Source of the DNA: Bacteroidota bacterium
GTDB lineage: Bacteria > Bacteroidota > Bacteroidia > Chitinophagales > Chitinophagaceae
NCBI GenBank assembly: GCA_016706595.1
Contig: JADJJH010000002.1
Span: forward strand, 558,001-622,000
DNA: 64,000 bases
Direction of reading: 5' to 3'
Below the pieces are notes generated by a model. It worked only from the letters and a program-made list of their open reading frames with translations. It did no database searches and had not been told where the DNA came from. This document shows positions 8,523-17,508 of this stretch, piece by piece; position 1 is the first letter of the stretch; the number at the start of each line of letters is the position of its first letter. The position numbers and the translations under genes were made by a program.

Positions 8523-9734
8523 ATGATGCAACGCGTATTTCTCTTTTTGTGTTTCAGCTTCGTGACGTGTACGTTACATGCCCAAACTAAAACCAAGGAA
8601 GGAGGTAAATCGTTATTTAGCGAAAAGGAATTTTCCTATCCAAAGGCAGTTCGAAAAGAGAAGTATAAAATTGCGGTTTTTTCTCCCATGTATCTTGATT
8701 CTATTGATCTTGAAAAAAATTTAACGCATTTGCCCAAACCCATGTTGCAAGGACTTGATTTTTTTAAAGGGGTACAAATTGCAGCCGACACCTTAAATAA
8801 ATTAGGATTACAATTAGATATCCATGTGTTTGATAGTAAATCTTTTTCAAAAGATATTAGACAATTGTTGGGCTCAGAGCAACTTGATTCGATGGATTTA
8901 TTGATTGCGAATTTAGGGGTAAGTGACTTGAAGTTATTAGCCGATTTTGCCAAACGCAAGCAAATTAATTTGATATCGGCTACCTCGCCTGCTGATGCCG
9001 GACAAACAGCTAATCCGTATTTTACTATACTGCAACCTCGATTGGTTTCGCATATCGAAAAAATGCATCGCAGTATCAACTATCGATATCCTGAAGATAA
9101 TGTGGTTTTTATCAATCGAAATATTGCAGCTGAGCGAAATGCATTGGCCTATTTTAAAAACGATATCATGAATTCAATGCCTGGTAGATTTAGTGAAATT
9201 GAGTTACTAGGCGACGAATTGGATATGAAACAGATTTTTAAAAGTATCGATACCAACTATAATTCAACCATCATTTTAGGCATGCTCGATCCAAATATTA
9301 CTTATCGAAATTTGAAACTCATACTCCCCTTTGCAAAACAGTATGGTATAAAAGTGTATTGTATGCCAACTTCCGAATCGATGAAATCTTTGGGCAAAAC
9401 CGACGAATTTCCCATGATGCCGGTGTATTATACTGCGCCTTATGTCATTGATAAAATAACCCCATCGAGTTTGTATATCAATCGCGAGTATCGTCGAATA
9501 ATGGGTGGTTATGCTTCTGATTATGTTTACAAAGGATTTGAAAGCTTGTACTTTTTTGCCAATTTAATGAAGAAATTTGGTGTGCCATTTAATTCGCATA
9601 TCAGTGATAATGCTTATTCGTTTATCACGCCTTATAAAATTATGCCGGTAAAAGAAAACGGATTGATTAAATTTTACGAGAATAAATATTTGTATATCGT
9701 TCGATATGAAAATGGTATCATGACTTACGAGTAG
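8523..9734 (+). CDS. Secreted periplasmic-binding-protein-like (type 1) protein
   Basis: About 403 residues, with an N-terminal signal peptide ending in LHAQ. The body has the type 1 periplasmic-binding fold seen in amino-acid ABC transporter substrate-binding proteins: KIAVFSPMYLDS at the first strand, GVQIAADTL, and ISATSPADAGQTANPYF in the ligand cleft. Related Bacteroidota proteins usually carry N-terminal LysM repeats; those are absent here. No ABC permease or ATPase gene is adjacent, so transport is unproven. ATG at 8523 (or 8526) is preferred over an ATG inside the end of guaA, because it starts the signal peptide. Confidence 0.75.
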   Translation: MMQRVFLFLCFSFVTCTLHAQTKTKEGGKSLFSEKEFSYPKAVRKEKYKIAVFSPMYLDSIDLEKNLTHLPKPMLQGLDFFKGVQIAADTLNKLGLQLDIHVFDSKSFSKDIRQLLGSEQLDSMDLLIANLGVSDLKLLADFAKRKQINLISATSPADAGQTANPYFTILQPRLVSHIEKMHRSINYRYPEDNVVFINRNIAAERNALAYFKNDIMNSMPGRFSEIELLGDELDMKQIFKSIDTNYNSTIILGMLDPNITYRNLKLILPFAKQYGIKVYCMPTSESMKSLGKTDEFPMMPVYYTAPYVIDKITPSSLYINREYRRIMGGYASDYVYKGFESLYFFANLMKKFGVPFNSHISDNAYSFITPYKIMPVKENGLIKFYENKYLYIVRYENGIMTYE

Positions 9735-9759
9735 GTTTTTGTTGTAGTATGATTTTAGG

Positions 9760-9876
9760 GCATCTTTAAATACCACTCAGGCGAGGCTTTCGGATTTTGC
9801 AAAGACTGCGTTTACTTTGGTAAATAAGGGGTTTGCAAAATTCGAATAACGAAGCATCAGTGGTTTTTAAAGATGC
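9760..9876 (+). repeat. Dispersed repeat family 1, copy A
   Basis: A 117-bp intergenic element with inverted ends: GCATCTTTAAATACCACT at the left pairs with the right end (one mismatch in 18). Inside are GGCGAGGCTTTCG, GACTGCGTTTACT and CGAATAACGAAGC, shared with copies at 47370-47488 (same orientation) and 59878-59994 (opposite orientation). The whole element can fold into a long imperfect hairpin. No transposase gene is nearby. It lies between the binding-protein-like gene and gpsA and may also act as terminator. Confidence 0.85.
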
Positions 9877-9926
9877 ACTTTACATAACACAAATGGATTT
9901 GTATATTAGCACCTAAATCTAAAGTT

Positions 9927-10922
9927 TTGAATCATCAATTTGCTATTATTGGAAATGGAAGTTGGAGCTCAGCCCTCGTTAAAATACTTACCGATAATGG
10001 CCATGCCGTAAATTGGTGGATGCGCAGTAAAGAAGCGATTGCGCATCTTCGAAATAAACATCATAACCCTCATTACTTGAGCATGGTGAATTTTGATATG
10101 CAACTGATACATCTTTTCGATGATTTGCCTTCATGCATTCATTCTTCAGATATTATTTTAATTGGTATTCCTTCAGCTTTTATTGTAGAAACGTTAGCCG
10201 ATCTGCCAAAAGATATCTTTAGTAATAAAAAAATACTTTCATCCATTAAAGGTATTTTGCCAAATGAAAATGTTATTTTAAATGAGTATCTCGAAAAGGA
10301 ATTTCAAGTGCTTTTGCAAGATTATTGTTGTATCGCAGGGCCGTGTCATGCCGAAGAAATAGCCGGTGAAAAACTTTCCTATCTCACCTTTGCATCCGAA
10401 AATATTCATTTATCAAATACTATCGCTTCTTATTTTAAAAATCATTATTTACAAACTGTAATTAGTAATGATGTGTATGGTGTGCAATATGCGGCCGTGC
10501 TAAAAAATATTTATGCCCTAGGTGCAGGGATTGCACACGGACTCGACTATGGAGATAATTTTTTGAGTGTGTATATCACCAATTGCTTTGCCGAGTTGCA
10601 ACATTTTATGGATGTAATTTCTACCCAAACACAACACCATTATAATACAAGTGCCTACTTGGGCGATTTATTAGTAACCTGTTATTCGTTACATAGTAGA
10701 AACCGAACTTTTGGTAATTTTATAGGGAAAGGATACTCGGTAAGTGCTACCAAATTAGAATTAAATATGGTGGCTGAAGGCTATTATGCAAGTCGAGGCA
10801 TTTATGAAATTTGTAATAAAATCAATTATGATTTACCTATAGCCAAACGGATTTACGAAGTGCTTTGGAAACACCACCCTGCCGTAACGGCCTTTAAAGA
10901 GATCGAGGAGATTTGCCATTAG
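9927..10922 (+). CDS. gpsA: Glycerol-3-phosphate dehydrogenase (NAD(P)+)
   Basis: Reduces dihydroxyacetone phosphate to sn-glycerol 3-phosphate for phospholipid synthesis. The Rossmann start FAIIGNGSWSSAL (residues 5-17) carries the GxGxW dinucleotide motif typical of GpsA, and the C-terminal catalytic part has AAVLKNIYALGAGIAHGLDYGDN with the active-site Lys. The 331 residues are full length. The start codon is TTG at 9927; no ATG exists before the Rossmann motif. A weak -7-like element (TATATTAG) lies about 20 bp upstream. The 3' end overlaps the convergent DUF502 gene by 29 bp. Confidence 0.95.
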   Translation: MNHQFAIIGNGSWSSALVKILTDNGHAVNWWMRSKEAIAHLRNKHHNPHYLSMVNFDMQLIHLFDDLPSCIHSSDIILIGIPSAFIVETLADLPKDIFSNKKILSSIKGILPNENVILNEYLEKEFQVLLQDYCCIAGPCHAEEIAGEKLSYLTFASENIHLSNTIASYFKNHYLQTVISNDVYGVQYAAVLKNIYALGAGIAHGLDYGDNFLSVYITNCFAELQHFMDVISTQTQHHYNTSAYLGDLLVTCYSLHSRNRTFGNFIGKGYSVSATKLELNMVAEGYYASRGIYEICNKINYDLPIAKRIYEVLWKHHPAVTAFKEIEEICH

Positions 10923-11508
10923 AAGCCGTCTTTGCTTGATCCTCCTCTTCCCCATAACCTGCCACGCCGCCACTCACTGCCATTTTCATCGCATCAGCAG
11001 GGTTCATATTTAAGTGCGTAATATTTTCTTTATCAACAATTACAACTACCCCACTAATGGCATACGAATGGGGCATATAAACAGCCAACTTGTTTTGCAA
11101 ACCAATACATTGTAAATCCTTTTGTGTAATAAATCCTATTTGAAATACTTCGGGATTGTTACGCATTTTTACCAATACGGGCTGACTGAATTTTCGTTTA
11201 TCACCCATAAAACTTTCTACCACTTCTTTCACCGAAGTATAAATGAATTTTAAAAACGGCGTTCGTTCCAACACACCATCAAAAAAATCAATCATGAATT
11301 TCCAAATCAAAAATGTACTTCCTAACCAACCAATGATGATTAAGGACCCCAATACAATTAAAAAACCTAATCCACGCGGTACGTAAGGAATTTTGGTATC
11401 AACAAAATCAAAAATTGAATAGGCGGCCCAAGCGGTAATGGCAATAGGTGCTGTAATAATTATTCCTTGTAAAAAAAATCTGAGTAACGAACGGGCAATA
11501 AAGCGCAT
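10894..11508 (-). CDS. DUF502 family membrane protein
   Basis: A 204-residue inner-membrane protein. Two transmembrane helices (about 11-33 and 46-70) are followed by the conserved DUF502 segment TPFLKFIYTSVKEVVESF and a soluble domain containing MPHSYAISGVVVIV and MNPADAMKMAVSGG. The family has no established function. The C-terminal tail (DQAKTASNGKSPRSL) is low complexity and overlaps the end of gpsA. It follows glnS on the same strand with a 24-bp gap and is probably co-transcribed with it. Confidence 0.85.
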   Translation of the reverse strand: MRFIARSLLRFFLQGIIITAPIAITAWAAYSIFDFVDTKIPYVPRGLGFLIVLGSLIIIGWLGSTFLIWKFMIDFFDGVLERTPFLKFIYTSVKEVVESFMGDKRKFSQPVLVKMRNNPEVFQIGFITQKDLQCIGLQNKLAVYMPHSYAISGVVVIVDKENITHLNMNPADAMKMAVSGGVAGYGEEEDQAKTASNGKSPRSL

Positions 11509-11532
11509 GGGTGCAAAGATAGGTTAGGTTTA

Positions 11533-13191
11533 CTAAACAACTTTGGCAAAGCTATCTTTTAAACCGGTTGTTTTATTGAAAATAAGTTTTTCTGAACTTG
11601 AATTTTTATCAACGCAAAAATAGCCTAATCGCAAAAATTGAAACCTATCTTGTTGTTTTGCAGCAGCTAATGCAGGTTCGATATAAGCTTTTGAAATCAC
11701 TTCTAAACTTTTTGGATGTAGTATCTCTTGCAAATCACCATCATGTGCAGCAGGATTTTCAACGGTAAACAAACGATCGTACAATCGTACTTCGGCTTGT
11801 AATGCAGTGTCGCAGTGTAACCAATGCATAGTACCTTTTACTTTCAATCCGCTTTGGTCGTTACCACTTTTGCTTTCAGGGAAATACTTGCAATGAATTT
11901 CAGTAATCGTTCCATCGGCATCCTTTTTAAAATCGGTACATTCAATAATGTAGGCATGTTTTAAACGAACCTGTAAGCCAGGTCCTAAACGAAAATATTT
12001 CTTACTCGGATTTTCCATAAAATCTTCTCTTTCAATCCAAAGTTCTTTGCCAAAAGTAAGCGCTCGATGTCCCGCGTTTTCGTCTTCAGGATTATTTTCG
12101 GCCGATAAAGTTTCGGTCTTTCCTTCTTCGTAATTCGTGATAATTAATTTTACAGGATGTAGAACTGCCATCCGACGCAAGGCAATTTTATTTAGATGAT
12201 CGCGAAGACAAAAATCCAGAAGCGATATATCAATCATATTATCACGTTTGGCAATACCGATTTTATCACAAAATTCACGTATCGATTCGGGCGTATACCC
12301 TCTACGTCTAAACCCGCTAATGGTGGGCATACGAGGGTCATCCCAACCTTCTACAAATTGTTGTTGAACTAGCATCAGCAATTTGCGTTTACTCATGAGT
12401 GTATAGGTCATATTCAATCGTGCAAATTCGTATTGACGCGATGGAAAGATTTCTAATTTTTGAATACACCAATTATACAAATCGCGATGTGGGATAAATT
12501 CGAGTGTACAAATACTATGGGTAATTTCTTCGATGCTATCACTTTGTCCGTGGGCAAAATCATACATCGGATAAATACACCACGTGTTTCCGGTTCGATG
12601 ATGCTCGGCATGTTTAATTCGATAAATCACCGGATCGCGCATGATCATATTATCGTGCTTCATATCAATTTTAGCGCGCAATACACAAGTGCCATCAGCA
12701 AACTCTCCATTTTTCATCCGGGTGAATAAGTCGAGGTTTTCTTCAATACTTCTATTTCGGTACGGACTATCCGTTCCGGCTAAGGTAGGGGTACCTTTTT
12801 GCTTTGCCATATCTTCCGAACTTGACTCATCGACATAGGCGAGGCCTTTTTGTATCAACGCAACTGCGAATCCATAAATTTTATCGAAATAATCTGATGC
12901 GTAGAATTCATTATCCCATCGAAATCCTAACCATTGAATATCCTCTTTAATCGAATCAACATATTCAACTTCTTCTTTCTCAGGATTGGTATCATCGAAA
13001 CGCAAATTGCATTTACCTTGATATTTTTTCGCCAAACCAAAGTTTAAACAAATCGCTTTTGAATGACCGATGTGCAAATAGCCGTTGGGCTCGGGAGGGA
13101 AACGAGTGTGCACACGACCTTCATGTATACCTTCTGCGATATCTTTTTCTATTATTTCTTCAATAAAATTCAATGATTTCTCTTCGCTCAT
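11533..13191 (-). CDS. glnS: Glutaminyl-tRNA synthetase
   Basis: Class I aminoacyl-tRNA synthetase charging tRNA-Gln. Seen: FPPEPNGYLHIGHSKA near residues 32-47 (HIGH motif), the family block YDFAHGQSDSIEEITHS, and LMSKRKL as the KMSKS equivalent. The anticodon-binding beta-barrels follow. The frame extends 28 codons upstream, but that extension has no family similarity; ATG at 13191 gives about 552 residues, the usual length, and has AAGGAT just before it. TACATTTG (13215-13208) is its likely -7 element. Presence of GlnRS indicates direct charging rather than reliance on the amidotransferase route for Gln. Confidence 0.97.
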   Translation of the reverse strand: MSEEKSLNFIEEIIEKDIAEGIHEGRVHTRFPPEPNGYLHIGHSKAICLNFGLAKKYQGKCNLRFDDTNPEKEEVEYVDSIKEDIQWLGFRWDNEFYASDYFDKIYGFAVALIQKGLAYVDESSSEDMAKQKGTPTLAGTDSPYRNRSIEENLDLFTRMKNGEFADGTCVLRAKIDMKHDNMIMRDPVIYRIKHAEHHRTGNTWCIYPMYDFAHGQSDSIEEITHSICTLEFIPHRDLYNWCIQKLEIFPSRQYEFARLNMTYTLMSKRKLLMLVQQQFVEGWDDPRMPTISGFRRRGYTPESIREFCDKIGIAKRDNMIDISLLDFCLRDHLNKIALRRMAVLHPVKLIITNYEEGKTETLSAENNPEDENAGHRALTFGKELWIEREDFMENPSKKYFRLGPGLQVRLKHAYIIECTDFKKDADGTITEIHCKYFPESKSGNDQSGLKVKGTMHWLHCDTALQAEVRLYDRLFTVENPAAHDGDLQEILHPKSLEVISKAYIEPALAAAKQQDRFQFLRLGYFCVDKNSSSEKLIFNKTTGLKDSFAKVV

Positions 13192-13207
13192 ATCCTTAAA
13201 ATTTGGG

Positions 13208-13215
13208 CAAATGTA
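13208..13215 (-). promoter_or_regulatory. -7 element of glnS
   Basis: Minus strand reads TACATTTG, an exact TAnnTTTG match, ending 16 nt before the glnS ATG at 13191. It is divergent from the promoter at 13297. Confidence 0.5.
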
Positions 13216-13296
13216 ATTGTTTCCTTGCACAGATAATGAACACAAGCTATAATAGCAGATAAGGTTTTTAGGCATACCCGTATATATTCATGTAAA

Positions 13297-13304
13297 TATA
13301 TTTG
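13297..13304 (+). promoter_or_regulatory. -7 element of outer-membrane protein gene
   Basis: TATATTTG, exact TAnnTTTG match, 45 nt before the ATG at 13350. Confidence 0.45.
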
Positions 13305-13349
13305 TGTCAATTAGGCGAAACGCTTACTTTTATTGCAAATCAGTAACTC

Positions 13350-14066
13350 ATGCAAAAATATTTACTCTTAGTTATAGTAAGCATCGCAGCTTGCTTCAAT
13401 TCCCAAGCGCAGATTAATCCAAAGGGGAGCAGTTGCTTTCAAATTGGATATGGCTATCCCAGTGCTATGCAATTAATGGGGCAAATGTTTAAGTTTACCG
13501 TGAATGTTGATGATGCAACAAGTTCAACCTCTTTCAAATATAAAGGCATTGGTCCGGTTCATTTTAGATATGATTATATGTTGGGCGGAAGAGTTGGTTT
13601 GGGCTTAAGTGCTAATTATGAAATGGGGAAATTTCAATTCACCGAAGACTACATTGATGCCGATTACAATCAGTTTAGCAGTAAAACCAATTTCAATTTT
13701 TCAAGTGTAAATGCAATGGCGCGACTCAATTTTCACTTTATAAAGATGGCCGAAAAGGTAGATATTTATTATGGATTCGGTGTGGGTTATGCTCATACCC
13801 GAGTGAAATTAGAAGAAACCTTAGGCGGAAATATGGTTGATCCGATTGAGCAAGAATCGATTGATGAATTTAATGATTACTTGAATGGAATTTTTAAAAT
13901 GTTTCCGGTAGCTTTTGAAGAGGTATTTGGATTAAAAGCACCGATAGGACCTAATGCAGGCATTTATTTCGAAGTAGGTTATTCGAAAGCGATTGCACAA
14001 ATTGGTTTTTTTGCTAAAATTGGAGAGCCCCGAGGGTTCAATAGCAATCGTTGGAAATGGTATTAG
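13350..14066 (+). CDS. Outer-membrane beta-barrel protein
   Basis: 238 residues with a signal peptide ending SQAQ (about residue 21). The mature part alternates polar and hydrophobic residues in short strands rich in Gly and aromatic residues (GPVHFRYDYMLGGRVGLGLSANY, ending GYSKAIAQIGFFAKIG), the pattern of small eight-stranded barrels of the OmpW/'outer membrane protein beta-barrel' type. The C-terminus ends in aromatic WKWY. Ligand unknown. It is followed by hflX after a 36-bp gap. Confidence 0.72.
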   Translation: MQKYLLLVIVSIAACFNSQAQINPKGSSCFQIGYGYPSAMQLMGQMFKFTVNVDDATSSTSFKYKGIGPVHFRYDYMLGGRVGLGLSANYEMGKFQFTEDYIDADYNQFSSKTNFNFSSVNAMARLNFHFIKMAEKVDIYYGFGVGYAHTRVKLEETLGGNMVDPIEQESIDEFNDYLNGIFKMFPVAFEEVFGLKAPIGPNAGIYFEVGYSKAIAQIGFFAKIGEPRGFNSNRWKWY

Positions 14067-14102
14067 TAATGCCTAAAAATTAAGTAAAACAGCATATATA
14101 AT

Positions 14103-15293
14103 TTGATAGAAAAAAAAATACAAAAGGAAAACGAAACCTTTGCCTTATTAGTAGGTTGGCTTCCGCAAGGACAGCCAGAGCAAGTGATTAAAGAATATTT
14201 AGATGAGCTTTCATTTTTAGCCGAAACAGCAGGAGCGCAAGAGGTAAAGCGATTTTATCAGCGATTACCCCATCCTGATAGTAGAACCTTTTTAGGTAGC
14301 GGTAAAATCGAAGAAATCAAAGAATATATTCAACGCCATAGAGTGGATTTGGTAATATTTGATGATGAACTTACCGGTTCACAAATTAGTAATATCGAAA
14401 AAATATTGAAGCGACAAGTTATTGATCGTAGCGATTTAATTTTAGATATTTTTGCCGCGCGTGCGAAATCGGCGCAGGCGAGAGTGCAAGTTGAATTAGC
14501 ACAATATCAATATATTTTACCAAGGCTAAAGGGCATGTGGAGTCATCTTGAACGACAAGGTGGTGGTATTGGTTCACGTGGCCCAGGTGAAACAGAAATA
14601 GAAACAGATCGTCGAATAGTAAAAGATAAAATTTCATTGCTTCGAAAACGATTATTAGATTTCGATAAACAAGCTCAAACCCAACGTAAAGATAGAGGTG
14701 AATTTATACGAGTTGCCTTGGTGGGTTATACTAATGTCGGGAAATCAACTTTAATGCAAATATTGAGTAAGTCGGATGTTTTTGTTGAGAATAAATTATT
14801 TGCTACCCTCGATACCACCACGCGCAAAGTAGTATTTGATCGAACGCCCTTTTTATTGAGCGATACAGTAGGCTTTATTCGCAAATTACCGCATCATTTA
14901 GTTGAAAGTTTTAAGAGTACATTGGATGAAGTTCGAGAAGCAGATATTTTATTACATGTGGTTGATATTTCACATCCAAAGTACGAAGATCAAATTGCGG
15001 TGGTAAAAAATACATTGAATGAACTAAAAGCATCAGACAAGCCCACCATTTTAATTTTTAATAAAATGGATGTATATGAAAAGGAAACTTTTGATGAATG
15101 GCTTGAAGAGGATGTGAAGCAAGACTTGTTGAAGCAATTGAAAAAACATTGGGATAGCGAAACCCAGCATAATGCGATTTTTGTTTCGGCCACCGAGCGA
15201 ATAAATGTTGAAGAATTGCGTACGATTATTTTAGATAAGGTGAAAGAATTGTATGGTATCAGGTATCCGTATAAGAACGTATTTTACGAATAG
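14103..15293 (+). CDS. hflX: GTPase HflX
   Basis: Ribosome-associated GTPase that in other bacteria splits stalled or heat-damaged ribosomes. An N-terminal HflX domain carries FLGSGKIEEI and the glycine-rich GGGIGSRGPGETEIETDRR block (about 153-171), then a coiled linker. The GTPase domain has GYTNVGKST (208-216), DTTTRKV as switch I region, DTVGF as G3, and NKMD as G4. 396 residues, standard length. The start is TTG at 14103, since no ATG lies before the conserved region. Confidence 0.96.
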   Translation: MIEKKIQKENETFALLVGWLPQGQPEQVIKEYLDELSFLAETAGAQEVKRFYQRLPHPDSRTFLGSGKIEEIKEYIQRHRVDLVIFDDELTGSQISNIEKILKRQVIDRSDLILDIFAARAKSAQARVQVELAQYQYILPRLKGMWSHLERQGGGIGSRGPGETEIETDRRIVKDKISLLRKRLLDFDKQAQTQRKDRGEFIRVALVGYTNVGKSTLMQILSKSDVFVENKLFATLDTTTRKVVFDRTPFLLSDTVGFIRKLPHHLVESFKSTLDEVREADILLHVVDISHPKYEDQIAVVKNTLNELKASDKPTILIFNKMDVYEKETFDEWLEEDVKQDLLKQLKKHWDSETQHNAIFVSATERINVEELRTIILDKVKELYGIRYPYKNVFYE

Positions 15294-15306
15294 GGTAATA
15301 TCCTAT

Positions 15307-15314
15307 TACATTTG
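15307..15314 (+). promoter_or_regulatory. -7 element of the AraC-type gene
   Basis: TACATTTG, exact match to TAnnTTTG, ends 5 nt before the ATG at 15320, so the transcript is probably leaderless. Confidence 0.45.
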
Positions 15315-15319
15315 CAACT

Positions 15320-16216
15320 ATGCAACCCTTAGAAAGACTTATTGACCTTTATCAGGTGAATCGTTATGATGTAGATGGCGTAATACTGCAATCAAGCGAA
15401 TTGCAATTGAAAGAGGGGGTAGGCTATAGACATGAGCAATTTCGCAAACCATCACATTGGGATTTAGAAAATGCAGGCCTGCTATTATACAGTGGAAAAA
15501 ATGCTACGAAGCAGCATATACAACTTCATTATTTTTTAGTTGAAGAAACAACTATGCCTATAAGCCCGGGATTGAAAGAATTGGAAATAGATACCTTTGA
15601 TATTATTTCTGTGCGATTTGATGAATCGTATCTTTCTGATTTTACGCAGGAGGATGCTCTTGAGACCGGAGGAGGAAGTTTACTTTCATTTAAACACAAA
15701 GAGGCCTTCATCCAACAATTAACCTTGTGCCATAAAACCGATCAGGTGCTGCAATCCATTCTGTCGCAAAATTATACCCATGCATTGCAAAAGATATTTT
15801 TACAATCACAAATGCAATTATTGCTTTTATTTGGTGTAGAAGATTGCTTGCAGGCTGAGATGGGAGAGCATGTTGTTTGTAAGTTTTTGGCAAACCAGGT
15901 AGACAATGATAAGATTTATAAAGCTCGTGATTTGCTTTTACAGAACTTAGGAACCCCAATTACTATCAAAGAGCTTAGTCGTAAAGTTGCTATGAACGAA
16001 TGTTATTTGAAAAAAGGATTTAAGCAAGTGATGGGTTCAACCATTTTTGAATTTTTTCAGCACGAACGTATGAAATATGCACGAACGCTGCTTAGCGATA
16101 AGGGTTTAAATGTGACTGAAGTGGCCGATTTGTTAGGCTATTCATCGATTTCTCATTTTAGTACAGCGTTTAAAAAACATACGGGAATAAAGCCTTGTGA
16201 ACTATTATTTTCATAG
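15320..16216 (+). CDS. AraC-family transcriptional regulator
   Basis: 298 residues. The C-terminal ~95 residues form two helix-turn-helix motifs of the AraC/XylS type: TIKELSRKVAMNECYLKKGF, then NVTEVADLLGYSSISHFSTA and FKKHTGIKPCE. The N-terminal part has no recognisable cupin signature to me. It resembles PchR-type regulators, which sense siderophores or other small ligands. The porin-like and Rieske genes start 78 bp downstream on the same strand and are the natural regulatory target; that link is an inference. Confidence 0.85.
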   Translation: MQPLERLIDLYQVNRYDVDGVILQSSELQLKEGVGYRHEQFRKPSHWDLENAGLLLYSGKNATKQHIQLHYFLVEETTMPISPGLKELEIDTFDIISVRFDESYLSDFTQEDALETGGGSLLSFKHKEAFIQQLTLCHKTDQVLQSILSQNYTHALQKIFLQSQMQLLLLFGVEDCLQAEMGEHVVCKFLANQVDNDKIYKARDLLLQNLGTPITIKELSRKVAMNECYLKKGFKQVMGSTIFEFFQHERMKYARTLLSDKGLNVTEVADLLGYSSISHFSTAFKKHTGIKPCELLFS

Positions 16217-16294
16217 CATTCCCATTTTCGTAAATGATTTTCCAGATCTCGAAAGGCCTGGGTAAAGTGAAAGTCTACTTTCGCGGAAAAAATA

Positions 16295-17503
16295 ATGATG
16301 AAACATTTATTATCCTTGCTATGCCTGATTCTGGCAAACAGTTTTATAACCCAAGCCCAGGTATTAACCGCCGAAGATTCATTGGCTAATGGAATTATCG
16401 CAGCAAAAGTCAGAACTGTTATTTCGGGCTATGGCGAAGCATCGGTAAAATACGATTTGAAAAACCATGAAGGCGAAGCCACATTAAAAAGGATCGTACT
16501 CTTTATCGGTCATAAGTTTAGCAACCGTGTTTCGCTATTCACGGAAATGGAACTTGAACATGGTTTAGTTGTCGGCGGTGAAGAGAAAGGTGAAATTGCT
16601 ATGGAGCAAGCATTTTTAAAATTTGATATAAATTCATCGAATTATTTCGTAGCAGGATTATTTATTCCGAGAATAGGTATTATAAACGAAAATCATTTGC
16701 CAACAACCTATCATGGTGTTGAAAGGCCATGGGTCGAGCGATTGGTAATTCCGGCTACATGGCGCGAAATAGGAATTGGATATTATGGGAATAGTAGAAA
16801 GTTGAATGGATTAAATTATAGTGTAGCACTTATGAACGGATTGAATTCTGAGGGGTTTGAAAACGGTACGGGAATTCGTGGAGGGCGTCAGGAAGGGTCA
16901 AAAGCTAAATTAGCTGGTTTGGCTTTGAATGCCTCATTATTGTATTATTTTAAAAATTTTAGATTGCAAACTTCGGCTTATGTAGGTGGTAGCTCAGCTG
17001 TAAATCCTGTTGTCGCAGATAGCATTTCCTTGAATCATGGCTTACTAGCAAATCCTGTTTTTTTAAATGAAATAAATCTTCAATATCGTGATGACCGATT
17101 TGCTTTGAAATTTTTAGCTTGCATAATCAATATTCCACATGCCGGAAATATCAATAGAGCCTTTGCAAATAATACACCAAATAGAATCTTCGGTTCACAT
17201 TTTGAATTGGCGTACGACATACTTCCGGAAAAATATAGAACCGATGGAAGAGGACTTTTTCTATTTAGCCGTGCCGAATTTCTTGATCTAAATCAACGGA
17301 TTGCTGAAAATGGGGTCAGTAACCAGGGAAATAAGAAAACTTTTTTACTTGCTGGATTAACCTATAAACCTATTCGGGGGGCGGTATTGAAATTTGATTA
17401 TACGCATGTAATGTCGGGTCAACGCAACGAGGCTTTAGTGAATACAAGCGGATACTATTCAGCAAATGGAATTGTAAATTTGGGTATCGGATATAATTTT
17501 TAG
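16295..17503 (+). CDS. Porin-like outer-membrane protein
   Basis: 402 residues with a signal peptide ending TQAQ. The body resembles phosphate-selective porin O/P-like barrels: HKFSNRVSLFTEMELEHG, then EQAFLKFDINSSNYFVAGLF, then the substrate-loop-like YHGVERPWVERLV. It ends in alternating strands and a terminal aromatic (GIGYNF), the usual outer-membrane insertion signal. Substrate unknown. The Rieske gene starts 5 bp after the stop, so the two are co-transcribed. Confidence 0.75.
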   Translation: MMKHLLSLLCLILANSFITQAQVLTAEDSLANGIIAAKVRTVISGYGEASVKYDLKNHEGEATLKRIVLFIGHKFSNRVSLFTEMELEHGLVVGGEEKGEIAMEQAFLKFDINSSNYFVAGLFIPRIGIINENHLPTTYHGVERPWVERLVIPATWREIGIGYYGNSRKLNGLNYSVALMNGLNSEGFENGTGIRGGRQEGSKAKLAGLALNASLLYYFKNFRLQTSAYVGGSSAVNPVVADSISLNHGLLANPVFLNEINLQYRDDRFALKFLACIINIPHAGNINRAFANNTPNRIFGSHFELAYDILPEKYRTDGRGLFLFSRAEFLDLNQRIAENGVSNQGNKKTFLLAGLTYKPIRGAVLKFDYTHVMSGQRNEALVNTSGYYSANGIVNLGIGYNF

Positions 17504-17508
17504 CAGCC

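Noticed and set aside
9564..9776. 70-codon minus-strand ORF starting in repeat copy A
   Set aside because: Antisense to the end of the binding-protein-like gene and begins in a mobile repeat.
11533..13275. Extended glnS start at 13275
   Set aside because: Adds 28 non-family residues and passes over the TACATTTG promoter at 13215.
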